A stretch of DNA of 64,000 nt from Polynucleobacter sp. MWH-Braz-FAM2G (GTDB taxonomy: Bacteria > Pseudomonadota > Gammaproteobacteria > Burkholderiales > Burkholderiaceae). The translations under genes were made by a program, and so were the position numbers. The first letter of the stretch is position 1. Each line of letters opens with the position of its first letter. Where the stretch lies: NCBI RefSeq assembly GCF_018687635.1, contig NZ_CP061300.1, positions 1,633,424 to 1,697,423 on the forward strand, in the 5' to 3' direction. Under the pieces are notes generated by a model, which did not search any database, was not told where the DNA came from, and was given only the letters and a program-made list of their open reading frames with translations. Positions 28,308-37,671 of the stretch are shown one piece after another.

Positions 28308-31025
28308 TTAAGCGTTACCAGCCGTATTGTCGTCAGTCGAGTCGATTGCTGGATCTGCAGATACATCACCTTCATCTGCATCATCAACATCACCCTCCTC
28401 ATCAGAATCACTCTCAGCAATACGCTGCAAGCCTGATAAGCGGGTTCCCTCATCCACATTAATCAACGTTACGCCTTGAGTAGCGCGACCCATCTCACGA
28501 ATTTCTGCAACTCGAGTGCGCACCAAGACGCCACCAGTCGTGATCAACATAATTTGATCTTCAGGAGACACCAAAGCAGCAGCAACTACTTTGCCATTTC
28601 GCTCAGTAGTTTGAATCGCAATCATGCCCTTAGTACCACGACCATGACGCGTGTATTCAGCAATCGGAGTGCGTTTACCGTAACCATTTTCTGTCGCGGT
28701 TAATACGCTACTTGGAATAGCAATGCCATCCGCGTCTACTACTGCCGATTCAGCACCTTCTGCAGCTTCAGCAGGAGCAACCAACATAGCGATAACTTGA
28801 TGACCATCGCCTAAATTCATGCCGCGAACTCCGCGTGCAGTACGACCCATAGGACGAACATCATTTTCATCAAAACGCACTGCCTTGCCGGCATCAGAGA
28901 ACAGCATGACATCGTGCTGACCATCGGTAATCGCAGCGCCAACTAAGAAGTCGTTTTCATTCAAGTCGACAGCAATAATGCCCGCCTTACGAGGATTGGA
29001 GAAATCAGACAAGCGAGTCTTTTTGACTGTTCCCAAACTCGTAGCCATAAACACGTACTGATCGTCCTGATAACCCTTAATAGGCAAAATTACTGTGATC
29101 TTCTCGCCCTCAACAAGCGGGAACATGTTGACGATTGGTTTACCGCGAGAAGTGCGACTACCTTGCGGAACTTCCCAAACTTTGAGCCAATACATCCGTC
29201 CACGATCAGAGAAACAAAGAATCGTGTCATGTGTGTTTGCCACGAATAAGGTGTCAATCCAATCTTCATCTTTAGTGGCTGCCGCCTGCTTGCCACGGCC
29301 ACCGCGTTTTTGTGCGCGGTATTCGCTCAGTGGTTGGCTCTTCATATAACCAGTATGTGAAAGCGTGACCACCATATCTTGCGGCGTAATCAAATCTTCT
29401 GTGAAAAGTTCGGTAGCATTCATTTCAATAAATGAACGACGACCAGAGTCACCACCAGCAATACCAAACTCAGATTGAACTTCTTTTAATTCAGATTCGA
29501 TGACTTGTGTAACACGCTCAGGCCTAGCTAACAAATCAAGCAAGTCAGATATTTCTGCCATCACCTCTTTGTACTCATTAACAATCTTGTCTTGCTCAAG
29601 ACCAGTCAAGCGTTGCAAACGCATTTGAAGAATTTCTTGCGCTTGACCATCAGAGAGACGATACAAGCCAGTCGTTTGCATGCCGTACTCAGGCAACAAG
29701 CCTTCTGGGCGATAAGCGTTACGACCGCCTGGCGTATCAGTCTCCGCACGCGCCAACATCTCACGCACCATCGATGAATCCCAAGCTTTACCCATCAACT
29801 CTTGCTTCGCAATCACAGGGTTTGCAGCAGCTTTAATAATGGCAATGAACTCATCAATATTTGCCAATGCGACTGCCAAGCCTTCTAAGACGTGACCACG
29901 ATCGCGCGCTTTACGTAATTCAAAAATCGTACGACGAGTAACTACCTCGCGACGATGTTGCAAGAAATACTCGAGCATTTGCTTCAAGTTCAACAAGCGT
30001 GGCTGGTTATCTACCAATGCCACCATGTTCATGCCAAAGTTGTCTTGTAACTGAGTGCTCTTATACAAATTATTGAGAACCACTTCCGGCACTTCACCGC
30101 GCTTCAATTCAATGACAACACGCATGCCAGATTTATCTGATTCGTCACGCAAATCAGAAATACCCTCAATTTTTTTCTCATTTACCAACTCAGCAATACG
30201 CTCGAGCAGGTTCTTTTTATTTACCTGGTACGGCAATTCGTCAACGATGATGGCCTGACGAGCACCCTTATCTAGGTCTTCAAAGTGAGTCTTTGCTCGC
30301 ATAACCACACGACCACGCCCACTACGGTAGCCCTCACGAACCCCTTGAACCCCATAAATGATGCCGGCCGTAGGGAAATCAGGAGCTGGAATGATCTCAA
30401 TGAGCTCATCAATCGTGCATTCTGGGTTGTGGAGTACGTGTAGACAGGCTGCAACCACCTCATCAAGGTTGTGAGGGGGGATATTGGTAGCCATGCCTAC
30501 AGCAATGCCAGAACTGCCATTAATGAGCAGATTAGGCACCTTGGCAGGAAGAATCAGCGGCTCTTTCTCGCTACCGTCGTAGTTTGGCCCAAAATCGACC
30601 GTTTCCTTGTCCAAATCAGCCAAAAGCTCATGGGCAATCTTACGAAGGCGAATCTCGGTATACCGCATTGCAGCAGCGTTATCACCGTCTACAGAGCCAA
30701 AATTGCCCTGTCCGTCAACTAGCATATAGCGCAGAGAGAAATCCTGAGCCATGCGAACGATCGTGTCATACACCGCAGAATCGCCATGTGGGTGGTATTT
30801 ACCGATTACATCGCCAACTATACGGGCAGATTTTTTGTAAGCTCGGTTCCAATCGTTGTTTAATTCATACATCGCAAATAAGACTCGGCGATGAACAGGT
30901 TTGAGGCCATCACGCACGTCTGGCAGGGCTCTGCCGACGATGACGCTCATTGCGTAGTCCAAATAGGACCGCCGCATTTCGTCTTCGAGGGATATTGGTA
31001 GTGTTTCTTTAGCGGCTTGTTCCAT
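28308..31025 (-). CDS. gyrA: DNA gyrase subunit A
   Basis: The breakage-reunion subunit of gyrase, 905 residues. The catalytic tyrosine is in AAMRYTEIR near residue 122, and the quinolone-determining region reads [17 protein letters not shown] with the Ser and Asp of sensitive enzymes. A GyrA box, QKRGGRGKQ, starts the C-terminal beta-pinwheel near residue 567. The last 35 residues are strongly acidic ([16 protein letters not shown]), as in many proteobacterial GyrA tails. It is the first gene of a minus-strand run that includes serC, and it is divergent from the OmpA-like gene. Confidence 0.97.
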   Translation of the reverse strand: MEQAAKETLPISLEDEMRRSYLDYAMSVIVGRALPDVRDGLKPVHRRVLFAMYELNNDWNRAYKKSARIVGDVIGKYHPHGDSAVYDTIVRMAQDFSLRYMLVDGQGNFGSVDGDNAAAMRYTEIRLRKIAHELLADLDKETVDFGPNYDGSEKEPLILPAKVPNLLINGSSGIAVGMATNIPPHNLDEVVAACLHVLHNPECTIDELIEIIPAPDFPTAGIIYGVQGVREGYRSGRGRVVMRAKTHFEDLDKGARQAIIVDELPYQVNKKNLLERIAELVNEKKIEGISDLRDESDKSGMRVVIELKRGEVPEVVLNNLYKSTQLQDNFGMNMVALVDNQPRLLNLKQMLEYFLQHRREVVTRRTIFELRKARDRGHVLEGLAVALANIDEFIAIIKAAANPVIAKQELMGKAWDSSMVREMLARAETDTPGGRNAYRPEGLLPEYGMQTTGLYRLSDGQAQEILQMRLQRLTGLEQDKIVNEYKEVMAEISDLLDLLARPERVTQVIESELKEVQSEFGIAGGDSGRRSFIEMNATELFTEDLITPQDMVVTLSHTGYMKSQPLSEYRAQKRGGRGKQAAATKDEDWIDTLFVANTHDTILCFSDRGRMYWLKVWEVPQGSRTSRGKPIVNMFPLVEGEKITVILPIKGYQDDQYVFMATSLGTVKKTRLSDFSNPRKAGIIAVDLNENDFLVGAAITDGQHDVMLFSDAGKAVRFDENDVRPMGRTARGVRGMNLGDGHQVIAMLVAPAEAAEGAESAVVDADGIAIPSSVLTATENGYGKRTPIAEYTRHGRGTKGMIAIQTTERNGKVVAAALVSPEDQIMLITTGGVLVRTRVAEIREMGRATQGVTLINVDEGTRLSGLQRIAESDSDEEGDVDDADEGDVSADPAIDSTDDNTAGNA

Positions 31026-31042
31026 CTAGAAATAATATCATT

Positions 31043-31071
31043 TTGATGACAGGTGAGCCCTATGCTAAGAT
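31043..31071 (+). promoter_or_regulatory. Possible sigma-70 promoter for the OmpA-like gene
   Basis: TTGATG (31043-31048), a 17-base spacer, and TAAGAT (31066-31071). It would give a leader of about 105 bases before the ATG at 31185, which has GAGGA seven bases upstream. The match is moderate. Confidence 0.4.
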
Positions 31072-31184
31072 TCTGTCAGTTTGTACGAAATTGAGATGTG
31101 TCGCTTTGCAGTTTTTGCATCAAGGTAGGGCGAATTACATTTAAGTTTGACTTTAATTAAAAAAGAGATTTTTGAGGACTAAAA

Positions 31185-31760
31185 ATGAACAAAACCCTAA
31201 GAGTGTTGCTCGCTTCTGTTATTACCGTTTCTGCTTCTGCAGCAATGGCTTCCGATAACTGGCAAAACGGCGATGGCGCCTTAAACTGGAAAAACGGCGA
31301 TGGCACATTGTGCTGGCGTGATAACAACTGGACACCTGCAACAGCTGCTAAAGGTTGTGACGGTGCATTGGCTCCTGCAGCTGCTGCTCCTGCTGGCGTT
31401 AGCCAAAGCAAGATCACTTTGCAAGCTGACACACTCTATGACTTCGATAAAGCTACATTGAAGCCAGAAGGTAAAGCTACATTGGACAAGATCGCTGCTG
31501 ATTTGAGCAAGATCAAGTTAGAAGTAATTATCGCTGTTGGTAACACTGACAGCATCGGTACAGATGCATACAACATGGCTCTCGGTCAGCGTCGTGCGCA
31601 ATCTGTTAAAGCATACTTGGTAAGCAAGGGTGTTGACGGTAGCCGTATCTACACAGAATCTAAAGGCAAGAGCAATCCAGTTGCATCAAACGCAACTGCT
31701 GAAGGCCGCGCTAAGAACCGCCGTACTGACATTGAAGTTGTTGGTACTGCTGCTAAGTAA
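31185..31760 (+). CDS. OmpA-family peptidoglycan-binding outer-envelope protein
   Basis: A 191-residue exported protein. The signal peptide ends at ASAAMA (about residue 22). Next come two copies of a nine-residue unit built on W-x-N-G-D-G, then an Ala/Pro linker, and from about residue 82 an OmpA C-terminal domain (LYDFDKATLKPEGKATLDKI, NTDSIGTDAYNMALGQRRA, and a final AKNRRTDIEV with the peptidoglycan-binding Arg). There is no beta-barrel, so this is the short periplasmic anchor type. Strong ribosome site, strong terminator and codon use suggest high expression. Confidence 0.9.
   Translation: MNKTLRVLLASVITVSASAAMASDNWQNGDGALNWKNGDGTLCWRDNNWTPATAAKGCDGALAPAAAAPAGVSQSKITLQADTLYDFDKATLKPEGKATLDKIAADLSKIKLEVIIAVGNTDSIGTDAYNMALGQRRAQSVKAYLVSKGVDGSRIYTESKGKSNPVASNATAEGRAKNRRTDIEVVGTAAK
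31257..31310 (+). repeat. Tandem 27-base repeat coding for W-x-N-G-D-G units
   Basis: Two direct copies, 31257-31283 and 31284-31310, share AACTGG, then AAAACGGCGATGGC. They encode NWQNGDGAL and NWKNGDGTL in the OmpA-like protein, and a third, worn copy (CWRDNNW) may follow. Confidence 0.75.
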
Positions 31761-31774
31761 TTCACTTTACTTGT

Positions 31775-31803
31775 AAAAAAGCCCGCTTCAAGCGGGCTTT
31801 TTT
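31775..31803 (+). terminator. Rho-independent terminator of the OmpA-like gene
   Basis: A perfect 13-bp stem, 31775-31787 with 31791-31803, around a TCA loop; the core is AGCCCGCT/AGCGGGCT and the arms end in A6 and T6. Confidence 0.95.
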
Positions 31804-31860
31804 ATTTCCGCTATATTCATAAATCTCATCTAACCAATAGCAGCACCGCTGCCAATTCTT

Positions 31861-32556
31861 ATGAACGTCGACCAGTCAGAAATCGCCAAATTTAGCGCCC
31901 TAGCTCATCGCTGGTGGGATCCTAATAGCGAATTTAAGCCCTTACATGCCATCAATCCTCTGCGGCTAAATTGGATTAAATCGTTTGTCAATTTAGAAGG
32001 CAAAAAAGTAGTTGATATTGGTTGCGGAGGCGGCATCCTTGCTGAATCTATATCTCAATCTGGGGCCGATACCACCGGCATTGATCTGTCCGAAAAAGCA
32101 CTCAAAGTAGCTGAATTACACGCACTAGAGGTTGGCGCAAACCTCACCTACCGCTCAATCTCAGCTGAAGCCCTTGCTGACGAACAACCAGAACAATTCG
32201 ATGTAGTTACTTGCATGGAAATGCTAGAGCACGTACCCGACCCCGCATCAGTTGTACGCGCCTGCGCCAAACTATGCAAGCCTGGAGGCACTCTATTTTT
32301 TAGCACCTTAAATCGCAGTCCTAAGTCCTACTTGTTTGCCATTATCGGCGCCGAATACATCCTAAAACTACTCCCTAAGGGAACTCACGAATACGCTAAA
32401 TTTATCAAGCCATCTGAGCTCGTTGCATATACAAGACATGCTGGCATGGAGATGCTGGGCATGAAAGGTTTGACTTACAACCCACTCACTCAGATATATA
32501 GCCTTAGCGATGATGTGGATGTGAATTACATGATTGCATGTAAGAAAGCATCCTAA
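31861..32556 (+). CDS. ubiG: Ubiquinone biosynthesis O-methyltransferase
   Basis: UbiG does both O-methylations of ubiquinone synthesis using S-adenosylmethionine. The 231-residue protein begins with the typical FSALAHRWWDPNSEFKPLH, has the SAM motif KVVDIGCGGGILAE near residue 49 and VVTCMEMLEHVPDP near 116. It is followed two bases later by gph. Confidence 0.95.
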   Translation: MNVDQSEIAKFSALAHRWWDPNSEFKPLHAINPLRLNWIKSFVNLEGKKVVDIGCGGGILAESISQSGADTTGIDLSEKALKVAELHALEVGANLTYRSISAEALADEQPEQFDVVTCMEMLEHVPDPASVVRACAKLCKPGGTLFFSTLNRSPKSYLFAIIGAEYILKLLPKGTHEYAKFIKPSELVAYTRHAGMEMLGMKGLTYNPLTQIYSLSDDVDVNYMIACKKAS

Positions 32557-32558
32557 AG

Positions 32559-33239
32559 GTGAGCAATCTCTCCAGCCCTTATGCCGGTGTCTTTTTTGAT
32601 TTAGATGGCACCTTAGCTGATACTGCGCCAGATTTGGTAGCCGCCACTAATAAGCTACTAGAAGCACGCAATCTCGCACCCAAGCCATATGAATTTCTAC
32701 GTCCTTATGCCTCTGCTGGCGCGCGCGGATTACTAGAAGGCGCTTTCGGCATTAGTCCCGAGCATCCCGACTTCATCCCTTTGCGCGATGAATTTTTCAG
32801 TAACTATGAAAAAGCATTACTAGTAGAAAGTAAATTGTTTGATGACATGAATCACTTGCTCGATGCCATGGATCAAGCCAAGCTACGCTGGGGCATTGTG
32901 ACCAACAAAAGTCAGCGCTTTACCAATCCTTTGGTTAAGTTGATGGGCCTTAGCGGTAGATCTGCTTCAACCGTTTCAGGTGATACAACTCCCTACTCAA
33001 AACCACATCCAGAGCCCATCTTGCATGCCGCTAGATTAGCGAATATTGATCCAACCAAATCACTTTATGTAGGTGATGACATTCGAGATGTCATTGCAGG
33101 CAAAGCAGCAGGAATGAAAACCGTAGCAGCTGCTTATGGCTACTGTGGCTGTAAAGAGCCTCCAGAGGTCTGGGGAGCTGATTATGTAATCAACAACCCA
33201 CTCGACTTACTAAAAATCATCTTTCCCAACAGGGAATAA
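32559..33239 (+). CDS. gph: Phosphoglycolate phosphatase, HAD family
   Basis: A HAD phosphatase of 226 residues that likely removes phosphate from 2-phosphoglycolate. Motif I is FFDLDGTLADTAPDL near residue 12, motif II IVTNKS near 115, and motif IV YVGDDIRDVIAG near 167. The start is GTG two bases after the ubiG stop, with AAAGG overlapping that stop, so the two are translationally linked. The ubiG-gph pair is common in beta- and gammaproteobacteria. Confidence 0.92.
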   Translation: MSNLSSPYAGVFFDLDGTLADTAPDLVAATNKLLEARNLAPKPYEFLRPYASAGARGLLEGAFGISPEHPDFIPLRDEFFSNYEKALLVESKLFDDMNHLLDAMDQAKLRWGIVTNKSQRFTNPLVKLMGLSGRSASTVSGDTTPYSKPHPEPILHAARLANIDPTKSLYVGDDIRDVIAGKAAGMKTVAAAYGYCGCKEPPEVWGADYVINNPLDLLKIIFPNRE

Positions 33240-33303
33240 CTCAAAGATATCAAGCAATTTAAAGTCAGCGGCTTTAAAATAGATACTCTTATGCATGAAC
33301 TCT

Positions 33304-33662
33304 GGGGTCGACATGGTTTCGACGTGGATTACAAAGCATCAAGGGCATACCGAGGACCCGTTATCTCGTAAATCAATGGGAATGCAATAACTGCTAACGA
33401 CGAACGTTACGCACTAGCCGCTTAAATGCGGTTGCCCCTGAACTGATTCTCTCTTGGGTCAGGTAGCGCAAGCTACATCAGGGTCATATACAAGAGATAA
33501 GACTATTTTGCGTCACGAAGAATAGTACGAAAACCTAGTGAATCGTCAGAGAAGAACGTGTCAATCCGTGCTTAACTGATTAAATCAAATGATATGACTA
33601 AGTATGTAGAACTTGTTGTAGAGGATTTGCGGACGCGGGTTCGATTCCCGCCGACTCCACCA
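33304..33662 (+). ncRNA. ssrA: tmRNA (one-piece), tag ANDERYALAA
   Basis: A transfer-messenger RNA of 359 bases that frees stalled ribosomes. The 5' GGGGTCG (33304-33310) pairs with CGACTCC (33652-33658) to form the acceptor stem, and CCA is encoded. The T arm reads GGTTCGATTCC near 33638-33648. The tag frame runs from GCT at 33393 to TAA at 33423-33425 and spells ANDERYALAA, with the usual hydrophobic LAA end seen by ClpXP. The gene is complete and not split. Confidence 0.97.
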
Positions 33663-33670
33663 TTACCATT

Positions 33671-33692
33671 CATTGGACCGCCCAATGTTTCT
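33671..33692 (+). terminator. Probable terminator of ssrA
   Basis: CATTGG (33671-33676), loop ACCGC, CCAATG (33682-33687), then TTTCT. It starts nine bases after the tmRNA end. The T run is short. Confidence 0.55.
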
Positions 33693-33751
33693 AATAAGTC
33701 CTGAGTTAAGATCGATTAATCGTTGGAAATAGATCCTAATTCAAGACTTTG

Positions 33752-34327
33752 ATGAAATTTACCCGCTACCCCATTCTGTTGCTTCCCATCCTCCTTTTGG
33801 GTTGCGTTCATGCCAACTCAAATTGGAGTTATTGGCACGGCTATTCTGGCGAAACATTCGCCGACAGTTTTGCCACAAAGGTGGTATTTCAAAACGAAGT
33901 GATTTCTCCAGAGAATCAAATCGTTAGTTTTACGCTGACGGATTCGTCCAAAGTAATTGGAAATAATGCTGAATTGGCCCAACGAGGATATGACCGTTAT
34001 AAGTTTGAGTCCATCATTAACGAGGTGTTAGCGGAGAAGCATTTGATTAGCCCAAGCGCGGGCACTGGTCTAAACATGGATGTCACGGTGGTAAATATTA
34101 GATTCCCAAATAAAGCGGAAGCAAAACTCATGACCTCCTCCGAGCTTGGAGATTCTCAAGTAATCATGCAGGCCATCGTCAAAGACAAGAACGGGAATGC
34201 GGTTGCAGAATACAAATACGAAGCTATCAACAATTGCCGAGTTTGCAGCTACGAACAAAATGCTACGGTCCTGTTTAGAACTGCGGCCTCAATGACGGCC
34301 CATGCGATAGCAACAAAAAAGAATTGA
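33752..34327 (+). CDS. Unknown lipoprotein
   Basis: I do not recognise this 191-residue protein. It has a lipoprotein signal (PILLLPILLLGC, Cys near residue 18). The mature part looks mixed alpha/beta: a charged stretch with YDRYKFESIINEVLAEKHL near residue 87, then GLNMDVTVVNIRF and VIMQAIVKDKNGNAVAEYKYEA, reminiscent of periplasmic domains such as DUF4410, though I cannot confirm that. A Cys pair (NCRVCSY) near residue 165 may form a disulfide. The start is the ATG at 33752, one codon after a TTG. It is the first gene downstream of tmRNA and appears to be monocistronic. Confidence 0.7.
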   Translation: MKFTRYPILLLPILLLGCVHANSNWSYWHGYSGETFADSFATKVVFQNEVISPENQIVSFTLTDSSKVIGNNAELAQRGYDRYKFESIINEVLAEKHLISPSAGTGLNMDVTVVNIRFPNKAEAKLMTSSELGDSQVIMQAIVKDKNGNAVAEYKYEAINNCRVCSYEQNATVLFRTAASMTAHAIATKKN

Positions 34328-34480
34328 TCTTCAGGTCATTAATTAACGACTCATTTAAATTCGATTGCAAGCGTTTTATTGTTTTAATTGCACCGTAATC
34401 ATTAAATTGGCGCAGATTTAACCGGCAAGGATAAATATCTCTATTTTAGAAGCTTTCTCCATCTACGCTATGAATCAACC

Positions 34481-34486
34481 TATAAT
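34481..34486 (+). promoter_or_regulatory. Possible -10 box for the Flp pilin gene
   Basis: A perfect TATAAT sits 60 bases upstream of the pilin ATG in a 218-base AT-rich gap. No good -35 box lies at normal spacing, so the call is weak. Confidence 0.35.
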
Positions 34487-34545
34487 GACATCAAATGCTC
34501 TCGAATATTTCCCAAAGAGGCATTCAATTTGCAAGGCGCAAAAAT

Positions 34546-34719
34546 ATGGCTTCAAAAATATTATTATTTTTTAGGAATTTAATTCATCAAGAAGATGGCA
34601 TCACTGCCATTGAGTACGCTCTAATAGCGGGCGCAATTCTAGTGGCTATTTATCTTATTGTTGGTAAAGTTGGCACCTCTTCCAGTGCAACTTTTAGCGC
34701 AATCAACTCAGCAATATAA
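34546..34719 (+). CDS. Flp-type (type IVb) pilin
   Basis: A 57-residue Flp/Fap pilin precursor. The short leader ends at the prepilin site in HQEDGITAIEYALIAG, with cleavage after Gly and the conserved Glu-Tyr in the mature part, followed by one hydrophobic helix and a Ser/Thr/Ala-rich tail. I chose the ATG at 34546, with AAGG upstream; a longer frame from 34495 adds a non-leader segment. No tad, rcp or cpa genes are in the window, so this copy is an orphan here. It converges with the SGNH gene five bases downstream. Confidence 0.82.
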   Translation: MASKILLFFRNLIHQEDGITAIEYALIAGAILVAIYLIVGKVGTSSSATFSAINSAI

Positions 34720-34724
34720 AAAAA

Positions 34725-35594
34725 TTACCGTAGATTGCTTCGGGCCTTCCCGATTGAATTTGCATAGTCTCTAGCTGTTTTTTCTTGCCCACTTTGGCTT
34801 AAGTGGCAGTCATCCTCAACACGTCTATCTTGTCTTTCTAATAAAACGTCAGTATCAGCCCCCAAGAAAATCTGCTTGCTATCAATCAGTGCTTTCTGCC
34901 CACGAGCAACTGGATTATTAACGTGCCATGTAGGGTCAGAGCCACATTTAGTCGAGATGGAAATAAATATTTTTGCATTCGCGATGCTACTCCCAAGAGA
35001 ATCAACAAGGGAATGAAATGAACGGAAATACTCATCTGCTGAAGTGCCAAGAAGAAAATCAGCCTCTCCTTGGTGCCAAATAATATCTGTAACTCTATAA
35101 GAAGCTTCCGGCCCTTTTAAAGAATCAAGCAAGATATTATTCAAGTCTCCTCCTGATTTCCAGCGGGATATAGGAGTTCCACCTATGCCCGCCGATATGA
35201 TGATTACATTTTCATAGATGCCATCTTTGATCAATTTATCAGCAAGCGGCGTGATAAATTCCCCATAAATCCCAGAGGCTCCTAACAATGGTGAAGATGC
35301 CACATAACATCTTCCATCGAAGTAATTAAAAACCTTATCTGGAAACTCAGTTGCATATATCTTTTCAGCATAATTTGCTGAATTTGACTGGCCTATAACA
35401 AGCAATACACCGGTTTCTTTCTTCTGTGTCGGACATTCGACTTTGGTCTTACCAGGAAAACTTACCAATCTTTCGTATTTATCTATGCGAATGAAATCTT
35501 TCCTATAAAAACCAAAATAAATCAGCACAAGATAAAGAATAAAAATCACAATTTTTATTGCATATGAATTTTTCTTTTTCATATTGCTCAGCAT
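34725..35594 (-). CDS. Membrane-anchored SGNH / sialate-O-acetylesterase-like hydrolase
   Basis: A probable carbohydrate esterase. An N-terminal helix (IKIVIFILYLVLIYFGFY) should anchor it to the inner membrane. The catalytic blocks are VIGQSNSANY near residue 65 (nucleophile Ser), IISAGIGGTPISRW, IIWHQGEADF near 170 and a late VEDDCHLSQSG with the Asp/His pair, which match the SASA/CE6 type. It may remove acetyl groups from a surface glycan. Three in-frame ATGs exist (35615, 35594, 35582); I prefer 35594 because AAAGGG lies seven bases upstream. It is AT-rich like its neighbours. Confidence 0.75.
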   Translation of the reverse strand: MLSNMKKKNSYAIKIVIFILYLVLIYFGFYRKDFIRIDKYERLVSFPGKTKVECPTQKKETGVLLVIGQSNSANYAEKIYATEFPDKVFNYFDGRCYVASSPLLGASGIYGEFITPLADKLIKDGIYENVIIISAGIGGTPISRWKSGGDLNNILLDSLKGPEASYRVTDIIWHQGEADFLLGTSADEYFRSFHSLVDSLGSSIANAKIFISISTKCGSDPTWHVNNPVARGQKALIDSKQIFLGADTDVLLERQDRRVEDDCHLSQSGQEKTARDYANSIGKARSNLR

Positions 35595-35790
35595 CTCACG
35601 CCCTTTAGTTAACATCTGCTGATTGCTGAGATATATTCTAATTTATACCAGCTCAGTATTAATGTAAAAATAAATGTCAAGCATGCACCCGTAATACTGA
35701 CAATTAAACTTTAGCCTCAAATTTTGAGTATGCGGCAATTTTATTAACCAAACATCAAAGTAAAGCAACTTCTTTAGATCAAGGGATTTG

Positions 35791-37641
35791 CTAATAAAGA
35801 TGTTCTGGATTTAAGTTTGCTTGATAACGATCGTACATTTTTTGATATAAATCTTCCAAGTCTCTTGTATACGTTTGAGTATCAAACAAAGACTTAGTGT
35901 TGAGATGATTTAGCAGTTTGTTTTTAATCGCTTGAAATTTATCATGACTATTGGCAAGCTCAACTGCAAGATTCTCATATTCCTGCATTGAATTAGTAAT
36001 TAATTCAGGCATTTCTAATGCACTAAGCAAACTAGTGGCCACTCTTCCGGGGAATGTATTCCCTAGGCAAGTCAACACTGGTAATCCGGTCCACAAAGCA
36101 TCACTAGCGGTAGTGTGCGCATTATATGGAAGGGTGTCCAAGAAAAGATCAGCATTGCTATGACGCGCCAAATGATCCGGAAGCGATAAGCGAGTAGCAA
36201 AAATAATCCGGTCTGGTGATACCCCTCTATTTTTTGCCTCAATCCTTAAATTGTTGGCCGCAAAAACATTATCTTCAATTAACCAGAGCACACTTCCATC
36301 GACAGCCTTCAAAATCCTCATCCAACAATCAAAAGTTTGAGGAGTAATCTTATAGTTATTATTGAAACAACAATAAACAAATCCATTTTCAGGCAAACCC
36401 AATTCTGACCTTGAAAAAATTCGGTCAGAAATGATACGTTTTGAATCATTTGCTTGGTAGCTATTGGGCATATAAGCAATTTTTTCTACGTAATACTCCT
36501 GACTTGTAGGAGGAATAATAATAGGATCTGCAATTAAGTAATCCATATAAGATGCACCTAAGGTTCCAGGAAACCCAAGAAAATTTACCTGTATTGGCGC
36601 TGGATGCCGAGCAAATACATTTGGACGAGCCTCCCCAAAATAACCATTTAAATTCACTAATATATCTATATCAAGATTTTTTATTAACTCCGCAACAGCT
36701 TCGTCCGATAGAGAGCTGATATCAATCATTTCTTGAAAAGCCTGTTCCATCCTATTGCGCAATACACTCCCATCATTCCATCCGTTATCTAAAGCAAAAA
36801 TTTCGAATTTTTCTTTGTCGTGAGATTCATAAACACCAGTCATAAGCACAGAAGTGGCTTGGTCTCTAAACTCCCCGCACAAATAAGCCGCTCTTATTTT
36901 TTTTCTGATTGGTTTAGCTAAAATTGGACCAGCTTGGCGCAAAGGATAGCGTTCATTAGCAAAAATTTTTGCTGCTAATAAAAGATCGCTTTCCGAATGT
37001 GATATTCCCTGAAAGCCAAAAGGCTCAACAATTTTTAGGCCGTTTCTCAAATTTTGTTGTATGTGTTCATATAGGCCATCCAAATCAGCCCAATCACATA
37101 TCAACATCTTGTAATGCAAGATAATTCCGAGCAAGAAGGGTTCTGTGGGTCGGAGTTGATATGCCCTCATATAAGAATTTAATGCCTCGTCGTAGCATTT
37201 CAATTCCCCAAGAATCTTGCCCTTATTAAACCAACCCTCCATCAGATCTGGCTTGAGCGATACAGCTTTCTCATAACAAGCCAAAGCTTCTTTGCGCTTT
37301 CTCAGATTATCCAAGCTTCTGCCGTAATTAAGCCAAATATCCTGGTTAGATGGATCCAATTTTGCTGCTTGCTGATGATGTTCAAGAGCATCACCATCTC
37401 TTTGCAATGAAGAAAGTGCTTTTGCCAAATTAAAACGCAACATCGCATCTTGTGGATTTATCTGCAAACACTGCTCGAAAAACGGCAAGGCTTCATTTGG
37501 TCTTCCCATCATCCCACAAACTATCCCCATCAAATGCATAGCATCTAGATTATTTGGAGAGGAAGCAAGGATTTCTTTCAGTAAGAACTGAGCCCTCAAA
37601 AGATCCTGATTTTGTAAAGCCGTCAAAACTTGTGTGAGCAT
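35791..37641 (-). CDS. TPR protein with O-GlcNAc-transferase-like domain (GT41, SPINDLY type)
   Basis: A 616-residue glycosyltransferase. TPR repeats fill about residues 1-190 (ALPFFEQCLQINPQDAMLRF, ALACYEKAVSLKPDLMEGWF, ALNSYMRAYQLRPTEPF). The catalytic part has NLNGYFGEARPNVFARHPAP, FLGFPGTLGASYMDYLIADP, CCFNNNYKITPQTFDCWMRI and YNAHTTASDALWTGLPVLT, all hallmarks of GT41. The target could be a protein Ser/Thr; bacterial members modify flagellin or adhesins, or have unknown targets. It lies 30 bases after the methyltransferase stop and may be the last gene of the Bug-CMD-pirin-methyltransferase run. Confidence 0.88.
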   Translation of the reverse strand: MLTQVLTALQNQDLLRAQFLLKEILASSPNNLDAMHLMGIVCGMMGRPNEALPFFEQCLQINPQDAMLRFNLAKALSSLQRDGDALEHHQQAAKLDPSNQDIWLNYGRSLDNLRKRKEALACYEKAVSLKPDLMEGWFNKGKILGELKCYDEALNSYMRAYQLRPTEPFLLGIILHYKMLICDWADLDGLYEHIQQNLRNGLKIVEPFGFQGISHSESDLLLAAKIFANERYPLRQAGPILAKPIRKKIRAAYLCGEFRDQATSVLMTGVYESHDKEKFEIFALDNGWNDGSVLRNRMEQAFQEMIDISSLSDEAVAELIKNLDIDILVNLNGYFGEARPNVFARHPAPIQVNFLGFPGTLGASYMDYLIADPIIIPPTSQEYYVEKIAYMPNSYQANDSKRIISDRIFSRSELGLPENGFVYCCFNNNYKITPQTFDCWMRILKAVDGSVLWLIEDNVFAANNLRIEAKNRGVSPDRIIFATRLSLPDHLARHSNADLFLDTLPYNAHTTASDALWTGLPVLTCLGNTFPGRVATSLLSALEMPELITNSMQEYENLAVELANSHDKFQAIKNKLLNHLNTKSLFDTQTYTRDLEDLYQKMYDRYQANLNPEHLY

Positions 37642-37671
37642 GCGAGACTTTAAAAGTTCAAAGACATAATT

